Of a stretch of 5,889 nucleotides of DNA, positions 1 through 4,778 are shown piece by piece. This DNA comes from Dehalococcoidia bacterium (lineage in GTDB: Bacteria > Chloroflexota > Dehalococcoidia > GIF9 > AB-539-J10), in the NCBI GenBank assembly GCA_030669525.1, contig DAOVDO010000064.1:1-5889 (forward strand), in the 5' to 3' direction. The position numbers and the translations under genes are program-made. The first letter of the stretch is position 1, and the number at the start of each line of letters is the position of its first letter. Below the pieces are notes generated by a model. That model had not been told where the DNA came from, made no database searches, and saw nothing but the letters and a program-made list of their open reading frames with translations.

Positions 1-257
1 ATCTGTAGCCGCGTATGAGGCATCAGGTCCTTCAGGATACGGATTCTTTCCCAGGGGTCCTCATTAAGAAACCGAGTCATAACATCAAAGGTAGCTCCTC
101 CCCACACCTCCATAGACCAGAAACCAACCCTGTCCATCTCCAGAGCAATGGCTTCCAAGTCCTTGGTACGCACCCTTGTAGCCAGTAGGGATTGATGACC
201 ATCGCGAAAGCTAAGGTCTGTGACTTTCACCGCATTTTTATTACCAGATAAATTCAT
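1..257 (-). CDS. oadA/pycB: Biotin-dependent carboxyltransferase subunit (pyruvate carboxylase subunit B / oxaloacetate decarboxylase alpha family), N-terminal part
   Basis: This is the first 85 codons of a carboxyltransferase that moves CO2 between carboxybiotin and a 2-oxoacid; the rest lies beyond the left edge. The ATG at 257 follows AGGAGGA (267-261), which fixes the start. The peptide contains the HMGL-like TIM-barrel opening: TDLSFRDGHQSLLATR at residues 13-28, with D14, R18, D19 and Q22 matching the metal and substrate positions of the family. It then has MEVWGGATFDVMTRFLNEDPW at about 49-69, which is near-diagnostic for PycB, OadA and the transcarboxylase 5S subunit. The visible part cannot separate these three. 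In anaerobes lacking a membrane decarboxylase, the usual role is pyruvate carboxylase with a separate biotin carboxylase subunit, forming oxaloacetate. The biotinyl domain, if present, would be C-terminal and out of view. The gene is divergent from folK. Confidence 0.9.
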   Translation of the reverse strand, partial: MNLSGNKNAVKVTDLSFRDGHQSLLATRVRTKDLEAIALEMDRVGFWSMEVWGGATFDVMTRFLNEDPWERIRILKDLMPHTRLQ

Positions 258-336
258 GTTTCCTCCTGCAGATAAATGGCTTAACCCTTTTCAAGGCTAA
301 TCACTAATGACCAGCCCAGCAAGGCATTAAAGGGAA

Positions 337-342
337 ATAATA
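337..342 (-). promoter_or_regulatory. Possible extended -10 for the carboxyltransferase gene
   Basis: Read on the minus strand, TG-G-TATTAT (345-337, hexamer 342-337) resembles an extended -10 element. The -35 position (about 365-360, TTTAAT) is poor. Transcription would start about 70-75 nt upstream of the ATG at 257. This rests on motif similarity only. Confidence 0.3.
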
Positions 343-409
343 CCATGTTTTTTAGGTGAATTAAAAATTTTCCCAGTTCCCATAATCCACAATCACCTCT
401 CATTAAGGA

Positions 410-440
410 TTGCTATTTTAATAGCTCCCTCTGCTATAAT
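410..440 (+). promoter_or_regulatory. Probable promoter of the folK-PTPS operon
   Basis: A perfect TATAAT lies at 435-440, with TTGCTA (4 of 6 to the -35 consensus) at 410-415. The 19-bp spacer is slightly long. The expected start is near 447-448, which leaves a leader of about 63 nt before the folK TTG. No other promoter as good is seen upstream of folK. Confidence 0.5.
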
Positions 441-465
441 CAACAACATGCCAGAGAGGCAGTCC

Positions 466-487
466 GCGTTTGCAAGATGAGCGACGC
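466..487 (+). promoter_or_regulatory. Hairpin in the folK leader
   Basis: Bases 466-473 pair with 481-487: G-C, C-G, G-C, T-A, T-G wobble, bulged T471, G-C, C-G, around the 7-nt loop AAGATGA. It ends 6 nt before the folK ribosome-binding site (GAGAGG region, 494-499). No T-run follows, so it is not an intrinsic terminator. It could affect folK translation or mRNA stability. The structure is seen in the sequence; a function is not shown. Confidence 0.3.
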
Positions 488-510
488 TATTATGAGAGGT
501 CGATTATAAA

Positions 511-1005
511 TTGGCTACTGTTTATCTTTGCCTTGGCTCAAACCTGGGAGAGAGGGAGAAAAACCTGACTCAAGCCCTATCACTGCTTTCCCAGGAGATA
601 AACCTGGAGAGGGTTTCGCCTGTTTATGAAACCGAGCCAGTAGGCTATAAAGAACAGCCGCTTTTCCTTAATCTGGCATGTCAGATTATAACCGATTTAA
701 ATCCCCGAGAACTCCTTCGTCTGGCTAAAACTATCGAACGCAAGATGGGACGAGTACCCAGCAGGCAAATTAACTCACCCCGCCTTATCGATATAGACAT
801 TCTGTTTTACGATAACAGGATTATAGAAACCCAGGATTTAACCATCCCACACCCCCACCTGCCACAACGGGCTTTTGTTCTCATACCACTGGCAGATATC
901 GCTCCGAAACTGGTCCATCCCGTGCTGGGTAAGAGCATTGCCGAGCTGGCCAGCAACGTACAGGGAACTAGTGGGGTGCGAAAATATAACAGGGAGGTAC
1001 TTTAA
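511..1005 (+). CDS. folK: 2-amino-4-hydroxy-6-hydroxymethyldihydropteridine diphosphokinase (HPPK)
   Basis: FolK transfers pyrophosphate from ATP to 6-hydroxymethyl-7,8-dihydropterin, the step before dihydropteroate synthase in folate synthesis; it is cytosolic. The 164-aa length is normal for a single-domain HPPK. The N-terminal strand VYLCLGSNLGERE (4-16) is the family opening. ETEPVG (40-45) and LFLN (51-54) follow. SPRLIDIDIL (89-98) carries the two Mg2+-binding aspartates D94 and D96. IPHPHLPQRAF (112-122) has H114 and R120, which align with E. coli H115 and R121. The start is TTG: a TGA lies in frame at 493-495, no ATG or GTG intervenes, and GAGAGG lies about 11 nt upstream. At the position of the frequent WGPR motif this protein reads NSPR, a tolerated-looking variant. 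Its stop overlaps the next gene by 1 nt, which suggests co-translation with the PTPS paralog. Confidence 0.95.
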   Translation: MATVYLCLGSNLGEREKNLTQALSLLSQEINLERVSPVYETEPVGYKEQPLFLNLACQIITDLNPRELLRLAKTIERKMGRVPSRQINSPRLIDIDILFYDNRIIETQDLTIPHPHLPQRAFVLIPLADIAPKLVHPVLGKSIAELASNVQGTSGVRKYNREVL

Positions 1006-1373
1006 TGTATCAGCTATTCGTGGAAGAACACTTTGATGCCGCTCACCTCCTGCGGAACTATCATGGTAAATGTGAAAACCTGCATGGACATCGCTTTAAA
1101 GTGATAGTCCGCCTGGAGAGCACAAAACTTGATGAAAATGGCTTGGCTTATGATTTTGCTCAAATAAAGCTCTATCTTAGGGAGGTACTTGCCCGCTTTG
1201 ACCATGTCTTTCTCAATGAAACGCCGCCATTCGATAAAATTGAGCCCTCCTGTGAGAATATTGCTACAACTGTATACGCTGAACTACAGCCTCGTTTCTC
1301 ACTGACACCTGTTAAACTGGCATGTGTTGAGGTGTGGGAATCACCCACCAGCGGAGTAGCTTATAGCCCCTGA
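1005..1373 (+). CDS. 6-pyruvoyltetrahydropterin synthase/QueD family protein, probably a PTPS-III type FolB substitute
   Basis: A 122-aa T-fold enzyme acting on dihydroneopterin triphosphate. Zinc ligands are H14 (FDAAH), H27 and H29. The active-site segment is C23-E24-N-L-H27-G-H29, so both the catalytic Cys of ordinary PTPS/QueD (CxxxHGH) and the Glu of the ExxHGH subgroup are present. D50 (YDF), D66-H67, the SCENIA stretch (82-87) and E112 (VWES) match the other conserved positions. The start ATG overlaps the folK stop (TAATG) and has AGGGAGG at 991-997. PTPS paralogs with Glu, or Glu plus Cys, are known to complement an E. coli folB mutant by forming 6-hydroxymethyldihydropterin, the substrate of FolK, and were described partly from Chloroflexi. 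Being in one operon with folK supports that role. The alternative is QueD (6-carboxytetrahydropterin synthase) for queuosine; no que gene is in view. The family is sure, the exact reaction inferred. Confidence 0.9.
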   Translation: MYQLFVEEHFDAAHLLRNYHGKCENLHGHRFKVIVRLESTKLDENGLAYDFAQIKLYLREVLARFDHVFLNETPPFDKIEPSCENIATTVYAELQPRFSLTPVKLACVEVWESPTSGVAYSP

Positions 1374-1374
1374 G

Positions 1375-1569
1375 CTAAGTCTGTTGCTCATCCGGTGGCA
1401 GTAAATTGGGGATTGTGTCCACGATAGGATATGAATACTGACATGTAGCACAATACAGGGAGCCGGTTACGATTTCCTCACCTTCCTGTTCATTCACTTT
1501 AAGCTGCAGAGGCCCTTTGCACACCGGGCAGGCCAGAATATTCATAAGCTCTTCTTTCATCGCAGTCAT
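1375..1569 (-). CDS. Trm112-like zinc-ribbon protein
   Basis: A 64-aa protein with two Cys pairs, C14-P-V-C17 and C40-A-T-C43, forming a predicted zinc ribbon. It ends in YPIVDTIPNLLP (47-58), the characteristic tail of the Trm112 family (usually DGIP; here DTIP). In eukaryotes and archaea Trm112 activates class I methyltransferases that act on tRNA, rRNA and release factors. Bacterial short versions often sit next to methyltransferases or glycosyltransferases, and their role is mostly untested. No methyltransferase is adjacent here. The start at 1569 is favoured by AAGGTG about 9 nt upstream; a second in-frame ATG at 1560 would give 61 aa and cannot be excluded. The gene is convergent with the folK operon, with a single base between the two stop codons and no room for a terminator. 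Confidence 0.85.
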   Translation of the reverse strand: MTAMKEELMNILACPVCKGPLQLKVNEQEGEEIVTGSLYCATCQYSYPIVDTIPNLLPPDEQQT

Positions 1570-1616
1570 TGATTATAGCACCTTACAATCTTTAAGATAA
1601 ATATTGACAGCAAGAG

Positions 1617-1628
1617 AGATTATAATCT
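1617..1628. promoter_or_regulatory. Palindrome AGATTATAATCT in the divergent intergenic region
   Basis: A perfect 12-bp palindrome lies between the Trm112-like gene and the 112-aa gene. It holds TATAAT on both strands (plus 1621-1626, minus 1624-1619). The minus-strand copy could serve as -10 for the Trm112-like gene, with a leader of about 40 nt. For the plus strand, TTGACA at 1604-1609 is only 11 bp upstream, too close for a normal promoter. It may also be an operator. The rest of 1570-1683 holds no gene; a small imperfect inverted repeat GGCGA-AA-TCGCC lies at 1664-1675. Confidence 0.3.
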
Positions 1629-1683
1629 TACGTCACGAATTTACCGTTGCTCCGCCAGAAACAGGCGAAATCGCCAGCTAAGG

Positions 1684-1692
1684 TGATATAAT
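1684..1692 (+). promoter_or_regulatory. Extended -10 promoter of the 112-aa gene
   Basis: TGATATAAT is a full extended -10 (TGnTATAAT). No good -35 is present 17 bp upstream, which is normal for this class. The predicted start near 1699 leaves about 12 nt of leader, almost all of it the AGGAGGG ribosome-binding site at 1700-1706. Confidence 0.55.
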
Positions 1693-1710
1693 ACTTCCCA
1701 GGAGGGTAAA

Positions 1711-2049
1711 ATGGCAGTTCAGATAAAGAAAACCTATAGAGGGGTAAATACTGAGATGCTCCGTGACGAAATACGGGACCTGATTCAAAAACATGGAATT
1801 GCAGCAGGCGACGCCAGGGTACAAACATACTCCCTTCCCAGTGGAGCAACTCAATCCCGCGTTACCTTGATATTCAAAACACAGGCCAGGCAAAAGGAAG
1901 GGTGCGGTTATGCCCATATCATAGGCTCGCCAGATGGTGAAACAAGAATACTCATAGAGCTGGACGAAAAACAAATCCCCCAGGAAACAATCTCAGCACT
2001 TCGAGAAGAGCTGGATTTTATACTCGACTCATACGAAGTCAAATGGTAA
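1711..2049 (+). CDS. Hypothetical protein, 112 aa, unrecognised family
   Basis: I do not recognise this protein. It has a strong start: AGGAGGG at 1700-1706, 4 nt before the ATG, and an extended -10 directly upstream, so it is very likely expressed. The sequence suggests a small soluble alpha/beta domain. It starts with a basic N-terminus (KKTYRG), then a helix around residues 14-28 (EMLRDEIRDLIQKHG). Alternating strands cover about 34-60 (RVQTYSLPSG, then SRVTLIFKTQ) and 66-84 (GCGYAHIIGS, then RILIELDE). An acidic helix covers about 92-108 (ISALREELDFILDSY). There is one Cys (C65), no signal peptide, no membrane segment and no obvious catalytic or metal motif. A 46-aa basic gene starts 3 nt after its stop, so the two are probably co-translated. 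The alternation of strands and helices and the codon pattern argue for a real gene; function unknown. Confidence 0.8.
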   Translation: MAVQIKKTYRGVNTEMLRDEIRDLIQKHGIAAGDARVQTYSLPSGATQSRVTLIFKTQARQKEGCGYAHIIGSPDGETRILIELDEKQIPQETISALREELDFILDSYEVKW

Positions 2050-2052
2050 TTC

Positions 2053-2193
2053 ATGAAAGAAACCAGGCAGGAGAGAAGGGATAGACAACGGACAAAGGGA
2101 AAAAACAAGATGCCCCAGCATGGGGGTAGCTTGAGAAGGGTATATAAGGACGCTATATCCAAAAGAGTGCCAAGTGCGAAAGCACACGAATAG
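2053..2193 (+). CDS. Small highly basic hypothetical protein, 46 aa
   Basis: An open frame of 46 codons starts 3 nt after the stop of the 112-aa gene and ends at TAG 2191-2193. The product has 8 Arg and 7 Lys against 5 Asp/Glu, with an Arg-rich helix-like start (KETRQERRDRQR, 2-13), a KMPQHGGSLRRVYKDAISKR middle (19-38) and a short tail. This looks like a nucleic-acid or ribosome binding peptide, but no family is recognised. There is no clear Shine-Dalgarno site, so translation would depend on coupling to the upstream gene. Support: position, periodic charge and the protein-like middle segment. Against: short length, the missing ribosome-binding site, and overlap with small DNA inverted repeats (2113-2125, 2139-2160 and a GTGC-GAAA-GCAC hairpin at 2174-2185), which leave open a structured RNA instead. 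Confidence 0.5.
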   Translation: MKETRQERRDRQRTKGKNKMPQHGGSLRRVYKDAISKRVPSAKAHE

Positions 2194-2194
2194 C

Positions 2195-2248
2195 CCGGTC
2201 CAAGCTGGATGATAAGTACCGGCAATCTTCTATCCATAAATCCCGGTA
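2195..2248 (+). promoter_or_regulatory. Alternative inverted repeats upstream of the SMP-30-like gene
   Basis: CCGGT at 2195-2199 and CCGGTA at 2243-2248 can each pair with the central TACCGG at 2217-2222, so only one hairpin can form at a time. A smaller TCCA-AGC-TGGA hairpin (2199-2209) lies inside the first. No T-run follows either hairpin. The element is 50-100 nt before the ribosome-binding site of the next gene. It may be a regulatory leader, an operator with repeated half-sites, or chance. The rest of 2194-2298 shows no gene and no convincing promoter; TATCAT at 2281-2286 is a weak -10 candidate. Confidence 0.25.
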
Positions 2249-2298
2249 GAGACGTATCTAAATAGTATGAGAAAAACAGCTATCATCAGTTCAGTGCT

Positions 2299-2304
2299 AG
2301 GAGG
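2299..2304 (+). promoter_or_regulatory. Ribosome-binding site that fixes the start of the SMP-30-like gene
   Basis: AGGAGG lies 7 nt before the ATG at 2312. The in-frame ATG at 2267, which would add 15 residues, has only ACGTATCTAAATAGT before it and no Shine-Dalgarno match. The later start is therefore preferred. Confidence 0.8.
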
Positions 2305-2311
2305 TATTTTA

Positions 2312-3268
2312 ATGGCAGTCCCCGATTCAGACTGTGTGAAACCAGAGATAAAATCAAGTATAGTACCCATACCACCATCACTGGTAGGCCTTCCAGTTAT
2401 AACGCCAGAACCCTGGTTACAGGTTGACGATGACCCTCGCAAGCTACTTGAGGGACCGGCGTTCGACCGTGAAGGAAACCTCTTTATAACTTCGATTTTC
2501 GACGGGCGTGTATTAAAAATCACGCCGAACAAAAAAGTAGCAATCATCTTCGACAACAAGGCTATTCGTCCCGATGGGACTGCTATTCACAAGGACGGAA
2601 GGTTATTCGCAGTCTGCCTGAGCGGGGAAATCATAGCTATGAATACTGACGGCAGCAATGTGACCTGTACGAAGGTTAGCTATCAGGACAAGCCGATATG
2701 TGGGAACGATATTGTATTTGACTCTCAGGGGAATTTCTATGTTACCGATTTCACCGGCACTGTTGCTGACCCCACAGGCGGTGTATACCGCATTTCCCCG
2801 GATTTGAAAACAATTGAGCCAGTCATCCAGCATCTGGCATCACCAAATGGGGTCGCCCTTTCGCCAAAGGGAAACATACTCTGGATAAGTGAGACATGTC
2901 GAAACGAGATACTCCGCGTGGAGCTGATGGAGGATGGAATAACCATCAGTCCTACTGCCGGGGTTACTATTCCCTATCGTTTTACGGGAAGCCCCGGAGG
3001 GCCTGACTCAATCGCGGTCGACATAGAGGGCAACGTATATCAGTGTCTCATCCACCAGGGTAGAATACTCATCCTGAATAAAAGGGGATTTCCCATAGCC
3101 CACGTACTGGTTCCAGGCCGGGATGAAGGCCAACATCTGATGACACCCAACCTGGCTTTTAAACCAGGCACCGATGAGGCATTCATGATTGCTTGTGGTG
3201 AGGGTGGTGCCTGGGTGTACAAATTCAACGGGCTGGCAAAAGGCCTAGCGCTGTTTTCACATCAGTAA
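2312..3268 (+). CDS. SMP-30/gluconolactonase/LRE family protein (six-bladed beta-propeller lactonase-like)
   Basis: A 318-aa predicted beta-propeller. Repeated blade motifs of the form D-x-x-G-N-x-(Y/F) occur at FDREGNLFIT (51-60), FDSQGNFYVTD (136-146), LSPKGNILWISE (183-194) and VDIEGNVY (236-243). Family metal-site residues are present: E47 in LLEGPAF, N132-D133 in CGNDIVF, N179 in SPNGVAL and D232 in GGPDSIAV. Their spacing resembles that of SMP-30 and Drp35 lactonases. Characterised members hydrolyse sugar or other lactones using Ca2+ or Zn2+; the substrate here cannot be named. With the start at 2312 there is no signal peptide, so a cytosolic enzyme is predicted. The longer form from 2267 would add a weakly hydrophobic MRKTAIISSVLGGIL and could look like a leader, but it lacks a ribosome-binding site. 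The gene is followed by the purF promoter and does not appear to belong to the purine operon. Confidence 0.85.
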   Translation: MAVPDSDCVKPEIKSSIVPIPPSLVGLPVITPEPWLQVDDDPRKLLEGPAFDREGNLFITSIFDGRVLKITPNKKVAIIFDNKAIRPDGTAIHKDGRLFAVCLSGEIIAMNTDGSNVTCTKVSYQDKPICGNDIVFDSQGNFYVTDFTGTVADPTGGVYRISPDLKTIEPVIQHLASPNGVALSPKGNILWISETCRNEILRVELMEDGITISPTAGVTIPYRFTGSPGGPDSIAVDIEGNVYQCLIHQGRILILNKRGFPIAHVLVPGRDEGQHLMTPNLAFKPGTDEAFMIACGEGGAWVYKFNGLAKGLALFSHQ

Positions 3269-3315
3269 CCCGAAACTTGAGGGCTCAGCGAGCAAGTGTA
3301 CCTTATAGGAAAACT

Positions 3316-3344
3316 TTGACCAGAAAATCGTAACAGTCTATAAT
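3316..3344 (+). promoter_or_regulatory. Near-consensus promoter of the purine operon
   Basis: TTGACC (3316-3321) and TATAAT (3339-3344) are separated by exactly 17 bp, 11 of 12 consensus bases. Transcription should start near 3351, giving a leader of about 15 nt made up of the purF ribosome-binding site (AGAAAGGT, 3350-3357). The leader is too short for a riboswitch or attenuator, so any control would act at the promoter. No terminator for the preceding gene is seen in 3269-3315; GCTC-AGC-GAGC at 3283-3293 has no T-run. Confidence 0.75.
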
Positions 3345-3365
3345 CTGCAAGAAAGGTAGCTCCTA

Positions 3366-4778
3366 ATGCATGAGAGTTGTGGCGTTTTCGGAGTTTATGC
3401 CCATGGAATAGACATAGCTCGGCTTATCTTCTTTGCTCTCTTCGCCCTCCAGCATCGCGGTCAGGAAAGCGCCGGTATTGCTGTCACCAACAGCACTGGA
3501 ATAAAAATATACACCGGCATGGGGCTTGCTTCCCATGTATTTACTGAGGAGCATCTGTCTCAACTCAAGGGGTATATAGGTATCGCTCACAACCGCTATT
3601 CCACCAAGGGCTCGAGTACCCCGGCTAACGCTCAGCCTGTTGTGGTGAAATCAGACGGATTAACCCTCGCACTGGCACACAATGGCAATATAATCAATGC
3701 CGAGCTACTCCGCGATGAATTCCAGGAGCGCGCCTATAATTTTCATACCTCCTCCGACTCCGAAGTTATCGCCAGCTTAATCCTGGCCTCTCCCGGCAAG
3801 AGTTGGGAGGAAAAGATAAAATACGCCATGCGCCGTCTACAGGGTGCCTATTCGCTCACAATCATGGTCCAGGATAAGCTTATCGGAGTTCGCGACCCTC
3901 TGGGTGTTCGTCCCCTTTGCCTGGGAACCGTTGACAGCGGATACGTCATCGCCTCGGAAAGCTGCGCTCTGGATCACATAGGCGCCCGGTTCTCCAGAGA
4001 AATTGAGCCCGGGGAAATCGTTATAATAGACAAGGGTGGACTCAAGAGCTTCAAGAAGAAAAGCAGTAAAAAGGCACTGTGCATCTTTGAATACATCTAT
4101 TTCGCCCGCCCCGACAGTATTATTCAAGGCAAATTACTTTACCAGGCAAGACAAGCCATGGGAGAAATGCTGTCTAAAGAGCATCCAGTTGAGGCTGACC
4201 TGGTTATGGGCGTTCCTGATTCAGCTACTGCCGCTGGCATTGGCTATTCCAAAGCTTCAGGTATCCCATATTGCGAGGGTTTGCTCAAAAATCGTTATGT
4301 GGGGCGCACCTTTATCGAACCTGACCAGAGGCTGAGGGATCTTGGTGTTCAGCTTAAATTTAATCCTCTCTCCAGCATTATCAAAGGAAAACGGATGGTG
4401 GTCGTCGATGACAGCATCGTTCGCGGCACCACCACCCCCCGGGTAGTCAGCTTGTTGAGGAAAGCTGGCGTTAAAGAGGTTCACCTGCGTATCTGTGCTC
4501 CTCCTATTCGCCACCCTTGCTTCATGGGCGTGGATATGGCTACTGAGTGGGAACTCATCGCTGCCAGATGTACCATCCCTGAGATTAGAGATTACCTCGG
4601 CTCTGATTCACTTGGCTACCTTAGCGTCGATGGTTTGCTTCAAGCCGTGGGTTTACCCCGGAATATTTTTTGCCTGGCTTGCTTCACAGGAGACTATCCT
4701 ATTCCGGTACAAATGGGAATGGATAGGCTGGCAAGTAAAACAATACTTGAAGAGGAACCTGTTGAAAGACAGAAATAG
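3366..4778 (+). CDS. purF: Amidophosphoribosyltransferase (glutamine PRPP amidotransferase)
   Basis: PurF makes 5-phosphoribosylamine from PRPP and glutamine, the first committed step of purine synthesis. The 470-aa protein has an N-terminal Ntn glutaminase domain (about 5-235): nucleophile C5 in SCGVFG, QHRGQESAG (29-37), AHNRYST (74-80), LAHNGN (103-108) and SSDSEV (129-134). The C-terminal phosphoribosyltransferase domain has GVRDPLGVRPL (174-184) before it, MGVPDSA (281-287), KNRYVGRTFI (308-317) and the PRPP loop VVVDDSIVRGTT (345-356). C239, C385, C436 and C439 match the four [4Fe-4S] ligands of the Bacillus-type enzyme, so an oxygen-sensitive cluster is expected. TAG at 3357-3359 excludes an upstream start, so the residues to be removed before C5 are only MHES, shorter than the 11-residue B. 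subtilis propeptide. The gene is first in the operon under its own strong promoter; its end overlaps purM. Confidence 0.97.
   Translation: MHESCGVFGVYAHGIDIARLIFFALFALQHRGQESAGIAVTNSTGIKIYTGMGLASHVFTEEHLSQLKGYIGIAHNRYSTKGSSTPANAQPVVVKSDGLTLALAHNGNIINAELLRDEFQERAYNFHTSSDSEVIASLILASPGKSWEEKIKYAMRRLQGAYSLTIMVQDKLIGVRDPLGVRPLCLGTVDSGYVIASESCALDHIGARFSREIEPGEIVIIDKGGLKSFKKKSSKKALCIFEYIYFARPDSIIQGKLLYQARQAMGEMLSKEHPVEADLVMGVPDSATAAGIGYSKASGIPYCEGLLKNRYVGRTFIEPDQRLRDLGVQLKFNPLSSIIKGKRMVVVDDSIVRGTTTPRVVSLLRKAGVKEVHLRICAPPIRHPCFMGVDMATEWELIAARCTIPEIRDYLGSDSLGYLSVDGLLQAVGLPRNIFCLACFTGDYPIPVQMGMDRLASKTILEEEPVERQK
4749..4755 (+). promoter_or_regulatory. Ribosome-binding site that fixes the purM start
   Basis: GAAGAGG lies inside the purF coding end, 6 nt before TTG 4762. 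The other in-frame candidate, TTG 4747, lacks a comparable site. The long open frame upstream to 4495 is purF sequence in another frame. Confidence 0.65.

Noticed and set aside
1604..1626. TTGACA followed by TATAAT on the plus strand as a promoter
   Set aside because: The spacer is only 11 bp, far below the usual 16-19 bp.
1678..1974. 98-codon minus-strand frame across the start of the 112-aa gene
   Set aside because: Cys- and Tyr-rich composition with no family likeness; it covers the strong promoter and ribosome-binding site of the plus-strand gene.
2113..2160. CCCCA-GCA-TGGGG and the imperfect ATATA/TATAT hairpin as a transcription terminator
   Set aside because: Neither is followed by a run of T, and both fall within the 46-codon frame.
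2174..2185. GTGC-GAAA-GCAC hairpin as group II intron domain V
   Set aside because: The tetraloop hairpin recalls domain V, but the lower stem and AGC triad are absent and no maturase is nearby.
1908..2237. 109-codon minus-strand frame, hydrophobic and membrane-like
   Set aside because: It is antisense to the 112-aa and 46-aa genes. Its Leu/Ser/Phe richness is what the complement of Arg/Lys/Glu codons gives, and it has no ribosome-binding site.
3283..3293. GCTC-AGC-GAGC hairpin as a terminator after the SMP-30-like gene
   Set aside because: The 4-bp stem is weak and no T-run follows.
4036..4335. 99-codon plus-strand frame within purF
   Set aside because: It is out of frame with the conserved PurF sequence and shows no family likeness.
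4495..4761. Long 5' extension of the purM frame (89 extra residues)
   Set aside because: It lies inside the conserved C-terminal part of purF, including the Cys ligands of its cluster, encodes nothing PurM-like, and a ribosome-binding site with a normal PurM N-terminus is found at 4762.
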